Source of the DNA: Acidimicrobium sp. BACL17 MAG-120823-bin42
Lineage (GTDB): Bacteria > Actinomycetota > Acidimicrobiia > Acidimicrobiales > Ilumatobacteraceae
Length of the DNA stretch: 29,232 bases
Assembly (NCBI GenBank): GCA_001438985.1
Contig: LIAZ01000002.1
Location: 1-29,232, forward strand
Direction of reading: 5' to 3'
Positions 16,374-24,673 of this stretch are shown here, one piece after another. A program made the position numbers and the translations under genes. The notes under the pieces are model-generated. The model saw only the letters and a program-made list of their open reading frames with translations. It was not told where the DNA came from and searched no databases. Within the stretch, counting starts at the first letter, position 1. Every line of letters starts with the position of its first letter.

Positions 16374-17118
16374 GAAGACGAGAGCGCAGTTGCAATACGG
16401 CCTTCGTATGAATCTGCGAAACACGACTCTCTGTCACACCAAGCACTTCACCTATTTCGCCAAGCGTAAGATTTTCTTCGTAATACAACACCAAAACTTT
16501 TCGCTCCTTCTCGGGAAGCTTCTTCATTTCTTGCCGCATGATTCGACGAGTCTCATCTGCCTCAACCACGGCATCGGGACTTGTCGAACGGTGCATATCT
16601 GAATGTGTGGATGTCGCCGTGTTATCGGCAACCACATGGTCAAGCGGACCAACCGATCCAGCAGCAATGTCTGACAGCCATTTGTGAAATTCGGGTTCTG
16701 AAATTTCAAGTTTTGACGCAATCTCATCTTCCGAAGGCGAACGGCCAAGTTCATGCTCGAGCGCAGAGATCGCCTGCTCAATTGAGCGCGATTTAGAACG
16801 CACGCTTCGCGGCACCCAGTCGAGTGCACGCAAACTGTCGAGAATGGCGCCGCGAATTCTTGGGATGGCATACGTCTCAAATTTTGCGCCCTGCTGTGGG
16901 TCGTAGCGATCAATTGCATTCATCAGGCCAAACACACCCGCCGACACCAAGTCACCCGTGTCGACTCGTTTGGGTAAACCAGCAGCAAGTCGGCCGGCAA
17001 CGAACTTGATGAGCGATGCGTAGTGCACCACCAGCCACTCGCGCGCTAGCGGATCTTTAATTGAATGCCACTGTTGCCATGCCTCATCAATCGTCAGGCG
17101 AACAGGCAGAGCATTCAT
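16354..17118 (-). CDS. RNA polymerase sigma factor, WhiG/FliA (sigma-28) family
   Basis: The 254-residue protein has sigma region 2 (about 25-100, including VDTGDLVSAGVFGLMNAIDRY and FETYAIPRIRGAILDSLR, each quoted in part), region 3 (about 105-165, VPRSVRSKSRSIEQA) and region 4 (about 195-250) with the helix-turn-helix NLTLGEIGEVLGVTESRVSQ. The pattern RxxxFETYAxxRIRGAxxDxLRxxDWVPRSVR marks the FliA/WhiG group. In Streptomyces, whiG also lies near rpsB and drives sporulation genes; FliA drives motility genes elsewhere. Neither target set is visible here, nor is an anti-sigma gene. The ATG at 17118 follows the recombinase stop by 9 nt, with CAGGG just upstream. Confidence 0.9.
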   Translation of the reverse strand: MNALPVRLTIDEAWQQWHSIKDPLAREWLVVHYASLIKFVAGRLAAGLPKRVDTGDLVSAGVFGLMNAIDRYDPQQGAKFETYAIPRIRGAILDSLRALDWVPRSVRSKSRSIEQAISALEHELGRSPSEDEIASKLEISEPEFHKWLSDIAAGSVGPLDHVVADNTATSTHSDMHRSTSPDAVVEADETRRIMRQEMKKLPEKERKVLVLYYEENLTLGEIGEVLGVTESRVSQIHTKAVLQLRSRLRAADID

Positions 17119-17127
17119 GCCCTGTAA

Positions 17128-18006
17128 TTATGCCCGCGGATGCGATACCCCGTAGACCGACTTCAACCGTTCTTTGCTGACGTGCGTGTACCGCTGTGTT
17201 GTCGCCACATCGCTATGCCCCAGCAACTCTTGCACCGCACGCAGGTCGGCGCCGTTATCGAGCAGATGGGTGGCAAACGTATGGCGTAGGGCGTGCGGGT
17301 GCGTTGGTGCCAGTGCTCGCGCATCGATCAATCTGCGCACATCACGCGTGCCAAGTCGCGTGCCTCGACCGTTTACAAACAACGCCACTTCGGCCGGATC
17401 CGACACCACCTCTGAGCGCAGCAACGACCAGGCAGTAAGCGCAACAAGACACGGCTCACTCACGGGTACACGTCTTTGTTTGTTGCCTTTGCCCGTGACG
17501 ATGACGGCAAGTTGTCGAACATTGATGCTGTCAACATCGAGCGACACCAACTCGCTTACGCGCAATCCACTGCCATACAACAATTCGATGATTGCGGTGT
17601 CGCGTGCCATCTTCCAGTCGGGGTCACCGCTGTCTTTGGCATGCAGCAGCGCGTCGAGTTGTTCGGCAGTCAACACTTTTGGTAGCCGACCTGTGTCGCT
17701 TGGAGTGCGTACTCCCGCGGTGGGATCAACCTCGATCTTGTGGTCGCGAGCAAGCCAGCCAAAATACTTACGCAACGCTGCAACCTTGCGCCCAATGCTG
17801 CGCTTAGCAAGTTTCATTGTGGTCAGAAAACCGATGTATTGACGAACGACATCTTTAGTGACAAGTTGCGGCGTCACAATTGACTGCCTACTCACCCACT
17901 CTGCAAACAACGAGACATCGCTGACATAGGCAGAAACCGTGTTGGGCGATGCCGACGTAAGCGACAGCGCAAAACCGTCAATCTCCCACGTGGGATTCGA
18001 TTCCAT
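17128..18006 (-). CDS. xerC: Site-specific tyrosine recombinase, XerC type
   Basis: Xer recombinases resolve chromosome dimers at dif. From the ATG at 18006 the product has 292 residues: an N-terminal SAM-like core-binding domain (about 1-95), then the catalytic domain with R149 (GSGLRVSEL), K173 (VTGKGNKQRR), H238 and R241 (HALRHTFATHLL), H264 (LLGHSDVATTQRY) and nucleophile Y273 (RYTHVS). All catalytic residues are intact. An open frame extends 87 codons upstream into dprA but is not Xer-like and was excluded; the chosen start still overlaps dprA by 29 bp. XerC rather than XerD is chosen from position (Rv2894c slot); sequence alone does not settle it. Confidence 0.88.
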   Translation of the reverse strand: MESNPTWEIDGFALSLTSASPNTVSAYVSDVSLFAEWVSRQSIVTPQLVTKDVVRQYIGFLTTMKLAKRSIGRKVAALRKYFGWLARDHKIEVDPTAGVRTPSDTGRLPKVLTAEQLDALLHAKDSGDPDWKMARDTAIIELLYGSGLRVSELVSLDVDSINVRQLAVIVTGKGNKQRRVPVSEPCLVALTAWSLLRSEVVSDPAEVALFVNGRGTRLGTRDVRRLIDARALAPTHPHALRHTFATHLLDNGADLRAVQELLGHSDVATTQRYTHVSKERLKSVYGVSHPRA

Positions 18007-19114
18007 GAAAACCACCGTACCCCGATTGGCTTTGCACACCGAGCACCTCCCACCATCCACCGTTGTTGACCACCCAACCAAGCGATTCCATTCGGCCAAG
18101 TGCAAAGGCCAAATCAAGAACATCACGCCGCGTGCGCAGCACAAGTTGGTCAAGCGTGAGCGCATCGCCGGCCATCGTTGCCGCAAGCGCCGCATCTTGT
18201 GCAAGCAACGGTGGGCGCGAATCAAAGATTGGTGGATGCTCGCTTCGCGTATCGAGGCCGAGTGCAACTAACACATCGTCGACACCCACAACTGGTGCAC
18301 ATCCTTGTTGCAACAGCAGGTTTGTTCCAGCAGATGATGTGTTGCGTGGTGATCCAGGAACTGCCATCACGGTGATGTCTCGCTTCTGAGCCTCTTCAAC
18401 CGTGATCATCGAACCACCCGCGGCGCGTGACTCAACAACAACGAGCACTTCAGACAACGCAGCAAGTATTCGATTACGCATCGGAAACCGATACGCCTCT
18501 GGCGCAGTACCTGGCGGCGACTCACTCAATAACAACCCAAACTCGGACACGAAGTTCCATAACTCGAGGTTCTCTTTGGGATACACAACATCGAGCCCTG
18601 ACGCGACGACGCCGACTGGAATACCAAGTGTTGTGGGTGATGACTTGCGCATATGGGCTACCGAAACACCTTTGTGCGCCCACGCATCAACACCGCGAGC
18701 AAGACCAGAGACAATGGCAATTCCGCGTTCGGCAAGATCAAACGACAGATGCGATGCCATGTAACGCCCTGCCGCTGTTGCCGACCGCGTTCCAACAACA
18801 CCCACGCGGCGCTGCTGTAATGCAGTCATGTCGCCACGCCAGAACAACACGGGGCTGCGTGAAGGATCGCTGAGCAACATAGTTGGATAATCGCGAGCGC
18901 CAACATAGGTGACATTCATTGCAGTTAGTTCAAGGCGATCGGCCATTCGCTCACACTCCTGCAACGTTGGTGGGTGTTCGATGTGATGACTGGCGATCTG
19001 TGAAGGAGTGAAGCGGTCAAGCATGTGCGACAACGCTCGACTCTTCACCGATGCTTTTGTTGCCAATACGGCTGCGATGACGCATTCGTCATCAATGCTT
19101 GTCGGTTTGTTCAT
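17978..19114 (-). CDS. dprA: DNA-processing protein DprA (Smf family)
   Basis: DprA binds single-stranded DNA entering the cell and loads RecA; the family is also widespread in bacteria not known to be competent. The 378-residue protein has a SAM-like N-terminal region (about 1-65), the Rossmann-like DprA core with VGTRSAT (107-113), SGLARGVD (136-143), FPMRNR (210-215) and ESRAAGGS (228-235), and a C-terminal winged-helix-like domain (about 310-360). Its ATG overlaps the comM stop (ATGA). The comM-dprA pair, both linked to DNA uptake in other bacteria, is translationally coupled. Confidence 0.94.
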   Translation of the reverse strand: MNKPTSIDDECVIAAVLATKASVKSRALSHMLDRFTPSQIASHHIEHPPTLQECERMADRLELTAMNVTYVGARDYPTMLLSDPSRSPVLFWRGDMTALQQRRVGVVGTRSATAAGRYMASHLSFDLAERGIAIVSGLARGVDAWAHKGVSVAHMRKSSPTTLGIPVGVVASGLDVVYPKENLELWNFVSEFGLLLSESPPGTAPEAYRFPMRNRILAALSEVLVVVESRAAGGSMITVEEAQKRDITVMAVPGSPRNTSSAGTNLLLQQGCAPVVGVDDVLVALGLDTRSEHPPIFDSRPPLLAQDAALAATMAGDALTLDQLVLRTRRDVLDLAFALGRMESLGWVVNNGGWWEVLGVQSQSGYGGFHGIESHVGD

Positions 19115-20637
19115 TGTGCTACTCGATCACCAGAAAACTGCGGTTGCACACCAACCCGCAAAGCAAGTGCTACGGCAACGTGTTTTTCTTCTACATGTTC
19201 CTGCTCGGAGTGCAAGTCTGCAATGGTGCGAGCAACACGGCGAACACGGTGATAGCCACGCCCCGACAATCTCCCCCGCTCTAAGTGATTGCGCAGAAGT
19301 TTTGCTGCGCCTTCGGTGAGCGGTGCATGCACATCGAGCATGTCGGCAGGAAGCGCAGAGTTGAGACACCCACCGCGTTGCAACGCGTATTGGCGAGCAC
19401 GCATCACACGAGCGGCGATCTGCTGACTTGACTCAGATGGTTGGGCGGCAAGTAGTTCGTCGACATGCGGGCGGGTCACCGCTACCCGCAAATCAAATCG
19501 ATCGAGCAGTGGGCCAGAAAAACGTCGCAGATACTTTTGCTTTGCCCGATCGTCGCACACACATATTCCCGGCGCACCTTCCCCACATGGGCACGGATTC
19601 GTTGCAGCAATCAGCAAGAACTTTGCCGGTAATGACACCGACGAACGTGCCCGTGCGATTCGCACCACTCCTTCTTCTAGCGGTTGACGAAGTGCATCGA
19701 GCACACTCGGCGCAAACTCACCAAGTTCGTCTAAAAACAACACACCATTTGTTGCCAACGAAATTTCGCCTGGGCGAAGGGCCGATGTGCCACCGCCAAC
19801 CATTGCCACAAGCGACGTTGAATGATGCGGCGCTCGAAACGGCGGCCGACTGACCAAACCACTCTGCGGCAGAGCAATATGAGCTGCCGAATGAACGATG
19901 GTCGATGTCACTGCATCGGTGTCAGAAAGATCGGGAAGGATGCCCGCCAATCGCTGGGCAAGCATTGATTTACCTGCCCCGGGTGGACCAACAAGCAACA
20001 AGTGATGAGCGCCAGCGGCAGCAATCTCGCACGCATGTCGTGCGGCGCTTTGCCCTCGCACATCTGCCATGTCGGATTGTTCGTATTCTTCGCGAATACT
20101 CGTCAACGGCTCGGGTTGATACCACTGCTGCTCGCCACGCAAACATTGCACTAATTCAGACAACGAAGCCACACCACGCACTGTGTGCTGCGATACAACG
20201 CGAGCCTCGCGTAACACCGCCTTTGGGACAACCACGATGCGATCATCAATCGCCGCTACAAGTGGAACAACACCAGCAACTCCGCGAAGTGATCCGTCAA
20301 GCCCCAACTCACCAATAAATGCATACGGTGCTACCGCTTCGGCTGTGAGCATTTCTTGCACAACCAACAAACCAATAGCGATTGCGACATCAAGACCCGC
20401 CCCACCTTTGCGTTCATTTGCGCCGTTAGCAAGGTTTACAGTGATGCGCCGATTGGGCCAAGGCAAATCACATGACAACAGCGCCGCTCTCACTCGATCG
20501 CGCGACTCGCGGCACGATTCGTCGGGTTGGCCCACGATGGTAAAGCCAGGTAGCCCCATGCCTAAATGAATTTCAATTTCTACCGGAGCGCCTTGCACCC
20601 CTAATAACGTTGCCGAACGCAAAGATACAAATGCCAT
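19111..20637 (-). CDS. comM: ComM/YifB family AAA+ ATPase (Mg-chelatase-like)
   Basis: ComM is a hexameric helicase that extends branch migration during natural transformation in other bacteria. The 508 residues comprise an N-terminal ribosomal-S5-fold/Lon-like domain (about 1-170, with GLPGFTIVGQPDESCRESRD), an AAA+ domain with Walker A GPPGAGKS (217-224) and Walker B VLFLDEL (299-305), and a four-cysteine site: C349 and C351 (NPCPCG), C359 and C361 (CVC). The C-terminal Mg-chelatase helical domain contains SGRGYHRVRRVARTIADL (quoted in part). It starts at the ATG at 20637 without a clear ribosome binding site and is the first gene of the long - strand run. Confidence 0.94.
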   Translation of the reverse strand: MAFVSLRSATLLGVQGAPVEIEIHLGMGLPGFTIVGQPDESCRESRDRVRAALLSCDLPWPNRRITVNLANGANERKGGAGLDVAIAIGLLVVQEMLTAEAVAPYAFIGELGLDGSLRGVAGVVPLVAAIDDRIVVVPKAVLREARVVSQHTVRGVASLSELVQCLRGEQQWYQPEPLTSIREEYEQSDMADVRGQSAARHACEIAAAGAHHLLLVGPPGAGKSMLAQRLAGILPDLSDTDAVTSTIVHSAAHIALPQSGLVSRPPFRAPHHSTSLVAMVGGGTSALRPGEISLATNGVLFLDELGEFAPSVLDALRQPLEEGVVRIARARSSVSLPAKFLLIAATNPCPCGEGAPGICVCDDRAKQKYLRRFSGPLLDRFDLRVAVTRPHVDELLAAQPSESSQQIAARVMRARQYALQRGGCLNSALPADMLDVHAPLTEGAAKLLRNHLERGRLSGRGYHRVRRVARTIADLHSEQEHVEEKHVAVALALRVGVQPQFSGDRVAQ

Positions 20638-20719
20638 GCGCCGATGTGTGCAAAAACATGTCGACAGCGGAAGCGTGAGCGTCCACTATCGACGCAATGA
20701 TTGCTGTGAGAATAGGAGC

Positions 20720-21109
20720 GTGCGGCGCCTACTACCACTCTGTCTTGCAGCGTTATTTGGAGTTACTGCGTGCTCTGAAATCCCGCGCACGGCAACCAAC
20801 TTCTGCCGTCAGTTAGAAAAAGAAATGCCAGCGATTGCCAGCGCTCCTGCCACAGAAGAAGAAGTCAACATGGCCGTGGAACGATTCAAACGGCTTGCTC
20901 GAGTTGCACCGCTAGAGATTGAAGAGCACTGGAATGCGCTGACTGCGTTGATGGTTGAGACATCCAAAGTTGATGCCGACAATCAAGAGAGTGTGCAGCG
21001 AGTTGTTGATCTGGCATACGCCACAGAGGCAAGTGCTACTGCGTCGTCAGAGTGGGTTGTCGCAACGTGCGGCGTTGATATCTCGCAAGGCATGCAAGTA
21101 ACGCCCTAA
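20720..21109 (+). CDS. Small predicted lipoprotein of unknown function
   Basis: I do not recognise a family. Starting at GTG 20720 the product has 129 residues: a basic n-region (MRRLLPL), a hydrophobic stretch (CLAALFG) and a lipobox VTAC, so lipidation would be at Cys18. The mature part is largely acidic and helical (KEMPAIASAPATEEEVNMAVERF, quoted in part), with two further cysteines, one near the start and one near the C-terminus (VATCGVDI). The open frame begins at 20636, overlapping the comM start, but the signal-peptide architecture favours 20720. AGGAG lies only 1 nt before that GTG, so GTG 20675 remains possible. It is divergent from comM and ends 11 bp from convergent clpP. Confidence 0.65.
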   Translation: MRRLLPLCLAALFGVTACSEIPRTATNFCRQLEKEMPAIASAPATEEEVNMAVERFKRLARVAPLEIEEHWNALTALMVETSKVDADNQESVQRVVDLAYATEASATASSEWVVATCGVDISQGMQVTP

Positions 21110-21120
21110 ACAACAATGTG

Positions 21121-21729
21121 TTAGCGAATTTCTCCGCGCTTCACGATCACTTTGTCGACGAGGCCATATTCTTTTGCTTGATCTGGAATGAACCAGCGAT
21201 CGCGCTCGGAGTCTTGCTGAATTTGCTCAATCTTTTGACCTGAGTGAAACGCGATCAATTCGGCCATGCGCTTCTTGGTGTACTGCAACTGCTCGGCCTG
21301 AATTGCAATGTCTGATGCCTGACCGCGCAGACCTGCCAGTGGTTGGTGCATCATGATGCGCGCATTTGGCAGGGTGTAACGCTTGCCAGCAGTACCCGCA
21401 GTGAGCAAGAACTGGCCCATTGAAGCCGCCAAACCCAAACATACCGTTGCTACATCGCAACTGATGAACTGCATGGTGTCGTAAATAGCCATACCTGCAG
21501 TGACAGACCCGCCTGGGCTGTTGATGTACAACCACACATCAGCCTTTGGATCTTCGCCCTCAAGAAACAACAACTGCGCACAAATCTGGTTGGCAACATC
21601 ATCGTTGACATCGCTGCCAAGCATGATGACTCGACTCTTCAACAGACGCAAGAAAATGTTGCTTTGCGAATCTGGCCCACCGTCTAGTGCAAATGGTGCC
21701 GATGGAATGTGCAGTGGGCTGTTACTCAT
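21121..21729 (-). CDS. clpP: ATP-dependent Clp protease proteolytic subunit
   Basis: ClpP forms the tetradecameric chamber that degrades proteins unfolded by ClpX or ClpC. The 202-residue product has the catalytic triad S103 (GLAASMGQFLL), H128 (RIMMHQPLAG) and D177 (ERDRWF), with the usual spacing, and the glycine strand NSPGGSVTAGM. It stands alone: no second clpP and no clpX adjoin it, although actinobacteria usually carry clpP1-clpP2-clpX. No Shine-Dalgarno sequence is visible; TAGTCT lies 7 nt before the ATG, compatible with a leaderless transcript. The gene upstream on the same strand is an unrelated PLP enzyme, 21 bp away. Confidence 0.96.
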   Translation of the reverse strand: MSNSPLHIPSAPFALDGGPDSQSNIFLRLLKSRVIMLGSDVNDDVANQICAQLLFLEGEDPKADVWLYINSPGGSVTAGMAIYDTMQFISCDVATVCLGLAASMGQFLLTAGTAGKRYTLPNARIMMHQPLAGLRGQASDIAIQAEQLQYTKKRMAELIAFHSGQKIEQIQQDSERDRWFIPDQAKEYGLVDKVIVKRGEIR

Positions 21730-21750
21730 GGCGATCAGACTACTACCCCA

Positions 21751-23085
21751 CTAATGCATAGATGGGAGTGGCATGAAGTGACGCCGAACACCACTAAAGA
21801 CGACTACCACTCGTTCGTCATCTGCAATGTCACCGCGCATTGCAAGTAATCCTGCGAGTCCAGCGGTTCCCGTAGGGCTGACATTGATACTCGTGACCTT
21901 GTGCGCCAGCGAGTACGCATCAACGACATGCTGCTCGGAAACGACGATGGGTGAACCGCCGCTATCGGCCATCTGGTTACACACACCAATCCAGTCGTAG
22001 GTCTCGTCATCAAGAATGCCATCGGCAAGCGATGGCTTCACCGACTCCCAAGGCCACATGCAATCCGACCATCGAGCGCCAGCATTCTTTGCGCCACCAG
22101 AATCAAGTGCGTGATTCCATGCTCGAGCCAGCGGTGCACACTGCTCGGTCTGCACTGCATGAAGCTTTGGCCGCAGCCCTCCTGCAAATAATCCAGCACT
22201 GCCACATGTGGCAAACGCGCCCCCACCAACCTGCATAAACACACGATCCAATGGCGGACCACTGAGTCGTTCCATACTGTCGGCCATCTCCCAGCCGATC
22301 GTGCGTCCACCATCGAGACACCATGCGTTTTCCGTTCCTTGCACACCAAACGGAATTGCACCATGTGCAACTGCTTCGCGAAATCGATGCACGCACGGAT
22401 CGCCCGGCGGATCATCAGGCAAACGCGGACAACGTTCGATGAGCGCATCTACTGTTTCGAGCAAGTCGGTCAACTCTGCTGCCGCGTTCTCGGGGACAAA
22501 CACGCGAATTGGCCAGTTAACGGCTTTGGCCAATGTTGATGCCGCAAAGGCTGCGTTGCCACACGATGCAATTGCAAGCGGCGGTCGCGTCTCTGTCGAC
22601 GACCACGTTGCTACACCTGTGCGTTCGGTGGCAAGCAAGTGCAATAGCTCGGTGAAGAGGTGTCGCGACTTATGCGAACCTGCGACACCATTGGTTTCAT
22701 CCTTCACCCACACGCCACCGCTCGCGCCGAACCCAAGTGCATCGGAAAGTAAATCATGGCGCGCAAATGGCGTGAACTGAAAACCTGTGCCTGCAACTAT
22801 TTCTACACGCTGATCGGTTTCACGAATCAATGCGACCCGCTCATCATCTGACATGCCAAGCTCGGCGGCAAAAGCATCCCACGCTAAGTATTTGCGAAAT
22901 GCAACATACGGATTGACGTCTCCTGTGCTTCGCAATGGTGCAATTGGTTGTTCCAGATGCAACACATGGTGAGTGTCGTCGTCGGTTGCATGCGGGCACC
23001 GCCACGCCAACGACGTGCTGATCGGCACTCGCGCACCACATACGGCGCACTTCCACCCAACCTGTGGTGTGGCAAGTGCAGTCAT
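21751..23085 (-). CDS. Threonine-synthase-like PLP enzyme (fold type II) with N-terminal zinc ribbon
   Basis: From the ATG at 23085 the product has 444 residues. The N-terminus has a zinc-ribbon-like set, C13, C16, C30 (CAVC ... RCPH), as in many archaeal and bacterial threonine synthases. The PLP-fold core contains VKDETNGVAGSHKSRH with candidate Schiff-base Lys139, the phosphate/substrate loop ASCGNA (173-178) and the glycine loop VGGGAFATCG. The lysine motif SHKSR differs from the SxKDR of standard threonine synthase. The reaction could be threonine synthase, a dehydratase or a lyase; the sequence does not decide. A TTG two codons upstream, directly after the neighbour's stop, is an alternative start. 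It lies 6 nt after the second PLP gene, so they form an operon. Confidence 0.8.
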   Translation of the reverse strand: MTALATPQVGWKCAVCGARVPISTSLAWRCPHATDDDTHHVLHLEQPIAPLRSTGDVNPYVAFRKYLAWDAFAAELGMSDDERVALIRETDQRVEIVAGTGFQFTPFARHDLLSDALGFGASGGVWVKDETNGVAGSHKSRHLFTELLHLLATERTGVATWSSTETRPPLAIASCGNAAFAASTLAKAVNWPIRVFVPENAAAELTDLLETVDALIERCPRLPDDPPGDPCVHRFREAVAHGAIPFGVQGTENAWCLDGGRTIGWEMADSMERLSGPPLDRVFMQVGGGAFATCGSAGLFAGGLRPKLHAVQTEQCAPLARAWNHALDSGGAKNAGARWSDCMWPWESVKPSLADGILDDETYDWIGVCNQMADSGGSPIVVSEQHVVDAYSLAHKVTSINVSPTGTAGLAGLLAMRGDIADDERVVVVFSGVRRHFMPLPSMH

Positions 23086-23091
23086 GAACAA

Positions 23092-24621
23092 TTACTTCGT
23101 TGCTGCTACTCGCGCGTTGAATTCGGCAATCAGCGCGTCCCACGTTGGAACATGGCTGCGCAAGTTCTGCCAGAATGACTGCGAACGGCGCGCTTCAAAC
23201 ACGGAAAGCGGTGTCCCCTGCTGTTCCACCCAGGTGTAATAGCCAAGGTTAAAAATACGATTGCGATCGCGTTCCGTGCAATCGATCATCGAGTCGGTCT
23301 GCACGGTTGCCAAGTGTTCAGCAAACACTTCTGCAGCATCAACCTGAGTGAAATCATCATTGAAGCGCTTCTTCAAGGTTTTCACTCGCTCGCTTGGGTA
23401 CAAATCTGCACCGTCAGTAGCAATCGTGATCAGCACATCGTCGGCACCAAGGCCAAGCAACTTCGCAGTTTTAATAGCAGCAATGGTGTTACAAATAGCC
23501 GAAAATCCGAAGTGCGGCAGAGTGTCGACTATTTCTTGTGGGATGTGCTTGCGTTGCACCAGGTAATCACGACCAGCAGGGGTATTGAACAACACGTCGA
23601 GTTCGTCAGTCACACGGTCGGACACCGCTGCAATGACGTCGGTGTTCATCACATTATGGATGAGTGGTATGTGCTTGTCACCAATGCCTTGAATGTTGTG
23701 CTCGCCGAAACCGTTTTCAAGCATCGTTGGGCACTCCAGTGCTTCAACAGCCACGATCTTCGTTCCGTACTTGTCTTTCAAGTGGTCGCCAGCACCAATC
23801 GTTCCTGCAGAACCCGTGGCACTGGTAAATGCGGCAAGACGAAGGTTTGGACGGTTCAGGTTTTTGGCTACGTATTCATACACCGTTGACAACGCTCTGC
23901 CGGTCACTTCGTAGTGTCCGAGATAGTTTCCAAACTCACAGAATTGATTGAAGATGAAGTTCTTCGGATCTTTCTGCATTTCATTGCACGCATCGTAAAT
24001 TTCTTTTACGTTGCTTTCGGTGCCAGGTGTGCGAATGATGTCGCTCGGGTCACTTGTCCAACGATCAAGCCAATCGAAACGCTCTTGCGACATACCAGCA
24101 GGCAGCACTGCTACTCCGCGTGCGCCCATGATCTTGCTGATTGCCACACCGCCACGCGCATAGTTGCCCGTCGATGGCCACACAGCGCGTTGCGTTGTTG
24201 GATTGAATTGCCCAGTGATGACTCGCGGCGCCAAACATGAATACGCAGCCAGCACTTTGTGTGCAGTGATCATCGGGAAGCGATCGCCGAACATCACCAC
24301 AATCGGGCTATCAACACCTGTCAGCGATTTTGGCAACACGACATGGTCGGGGACACTCACGCGATTTCCAGCCATGTCGTTAAACCAATGCACGCGAAAT
24401 AAGTTGCGCGAGTCGGGAGAGTTTTTGTCTACACCTGATGCAATGTCGGTGGGAATCAACGAAGGATTTGCGAGTTGCGCAAATGTGGGCAACACCACAT
24501 TGTTTGCGGCACATTTACGAATGCTTTCGGCGAGCGCCCCTTCGTCAACCACGGTGTCGGCGAGGCCAAGCTGGCTCGCAAGGGCGTGGGAATCTTCTGC
24601 GGCGGTCATTGTTGAGGTCAC
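23092..24621 (-). CDS. Long cysteine-synthase-like PLP enzyme (fold type II)
   Basis: The 509-residue product is about 200 residues longer than CysK or CysM. The core aligns with cysteine synthases: STGNYARGG (150-158) for the substrate loop, NQFCEFGNYLGHYEVTGRA (225-243) matching NQF..N...HY.TTG, TSATGSAGTIG (266-276) for the phosphate-binding loop, and NIQGIGDKHIP (309-319) matching KIQGIGAGFIP. The PLP lysine appears to be K122 in PMITAHKVL instead of the usual SxKxR. An extra N-terminal region (1-100) and a C-terminal region (about 400-509) lack an obvious domain. The start is GTG at 24621 or ATG at 24609; neither has a ribosome binding site. Substrate unknown. It is followed by the threonine-synthase-like gene in one operon. 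Confidence 0.8.
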   Translation of the reverse strand: MTSTMTAAEDSHALASQLGLADTVVDEGALAESIRKCAANNVVLPTFAQLANPSLIPTDIASGVDKNSPDSRNLFRVHWFNDMAGNRVSVPDHVVLPKSLTGVDSPIVVMFGDRFPMITAHKVLAAYSCLAPRVITGQFNPTTQRAVWPSTGNYARGGVAISKIMGARGVAVLPAGMSQERFDWLDRWTSDPSDIIRTPGTESNVKEIYDACNEMQKDPKNFIFNQFCEFGNYLGHYEVTGRALSTVYEYVAKNLNRPNLRLAAFTSATGSAGTIGAGDHLKDKYGTKIVAVEALECPTMLENGFGEHNIQGIGDKHIPLIHNVMNTDVIAAVSDRVTDELDVLFNTPAGRDYLVQRKHIPQEIVDTLPHFGFSAICNTIAAIKTAKLLGLGADDVLITIATDGADLYPSERVKTLKKRFNDDFTQVDAAEVFAEHLATVQTDSMIDCTERDRNRIFNLGYYTWVEQQGTPLSVFEARRSQSFWQNLRSHVPTWDALIAEFNARVAATK

Positions 24622-24631
24622 GCTTTACATT

Positions 24632-24662
24632 CTGTCAAGAAACCACGAGATGCCACTACCCT
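24632..24662 (+). promoter_or_regulatory. Candidate promoter of the tRNA and D-threonine-aldolase-like gene
   Basis: CTGTCA/TGTCAA (24632-24638) as -35 and TACCCT (24657-24662) as -10, with an 18-19-nt spacer, would start transcription a few bases before the tRNA at 24674. The divergent PLP gene starts at 24621, so this 52-bp region must serve both directions. The matches to consensus are modest. Confidence 0.35.
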
Positions 24663-24673
24663 GATCACAGTTC

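Noticed and set aside
18007..18267. N-terminally extended Xer recombinase
   Set aside because: The extension is an alternate frame of dprA, without recombinase similarity.
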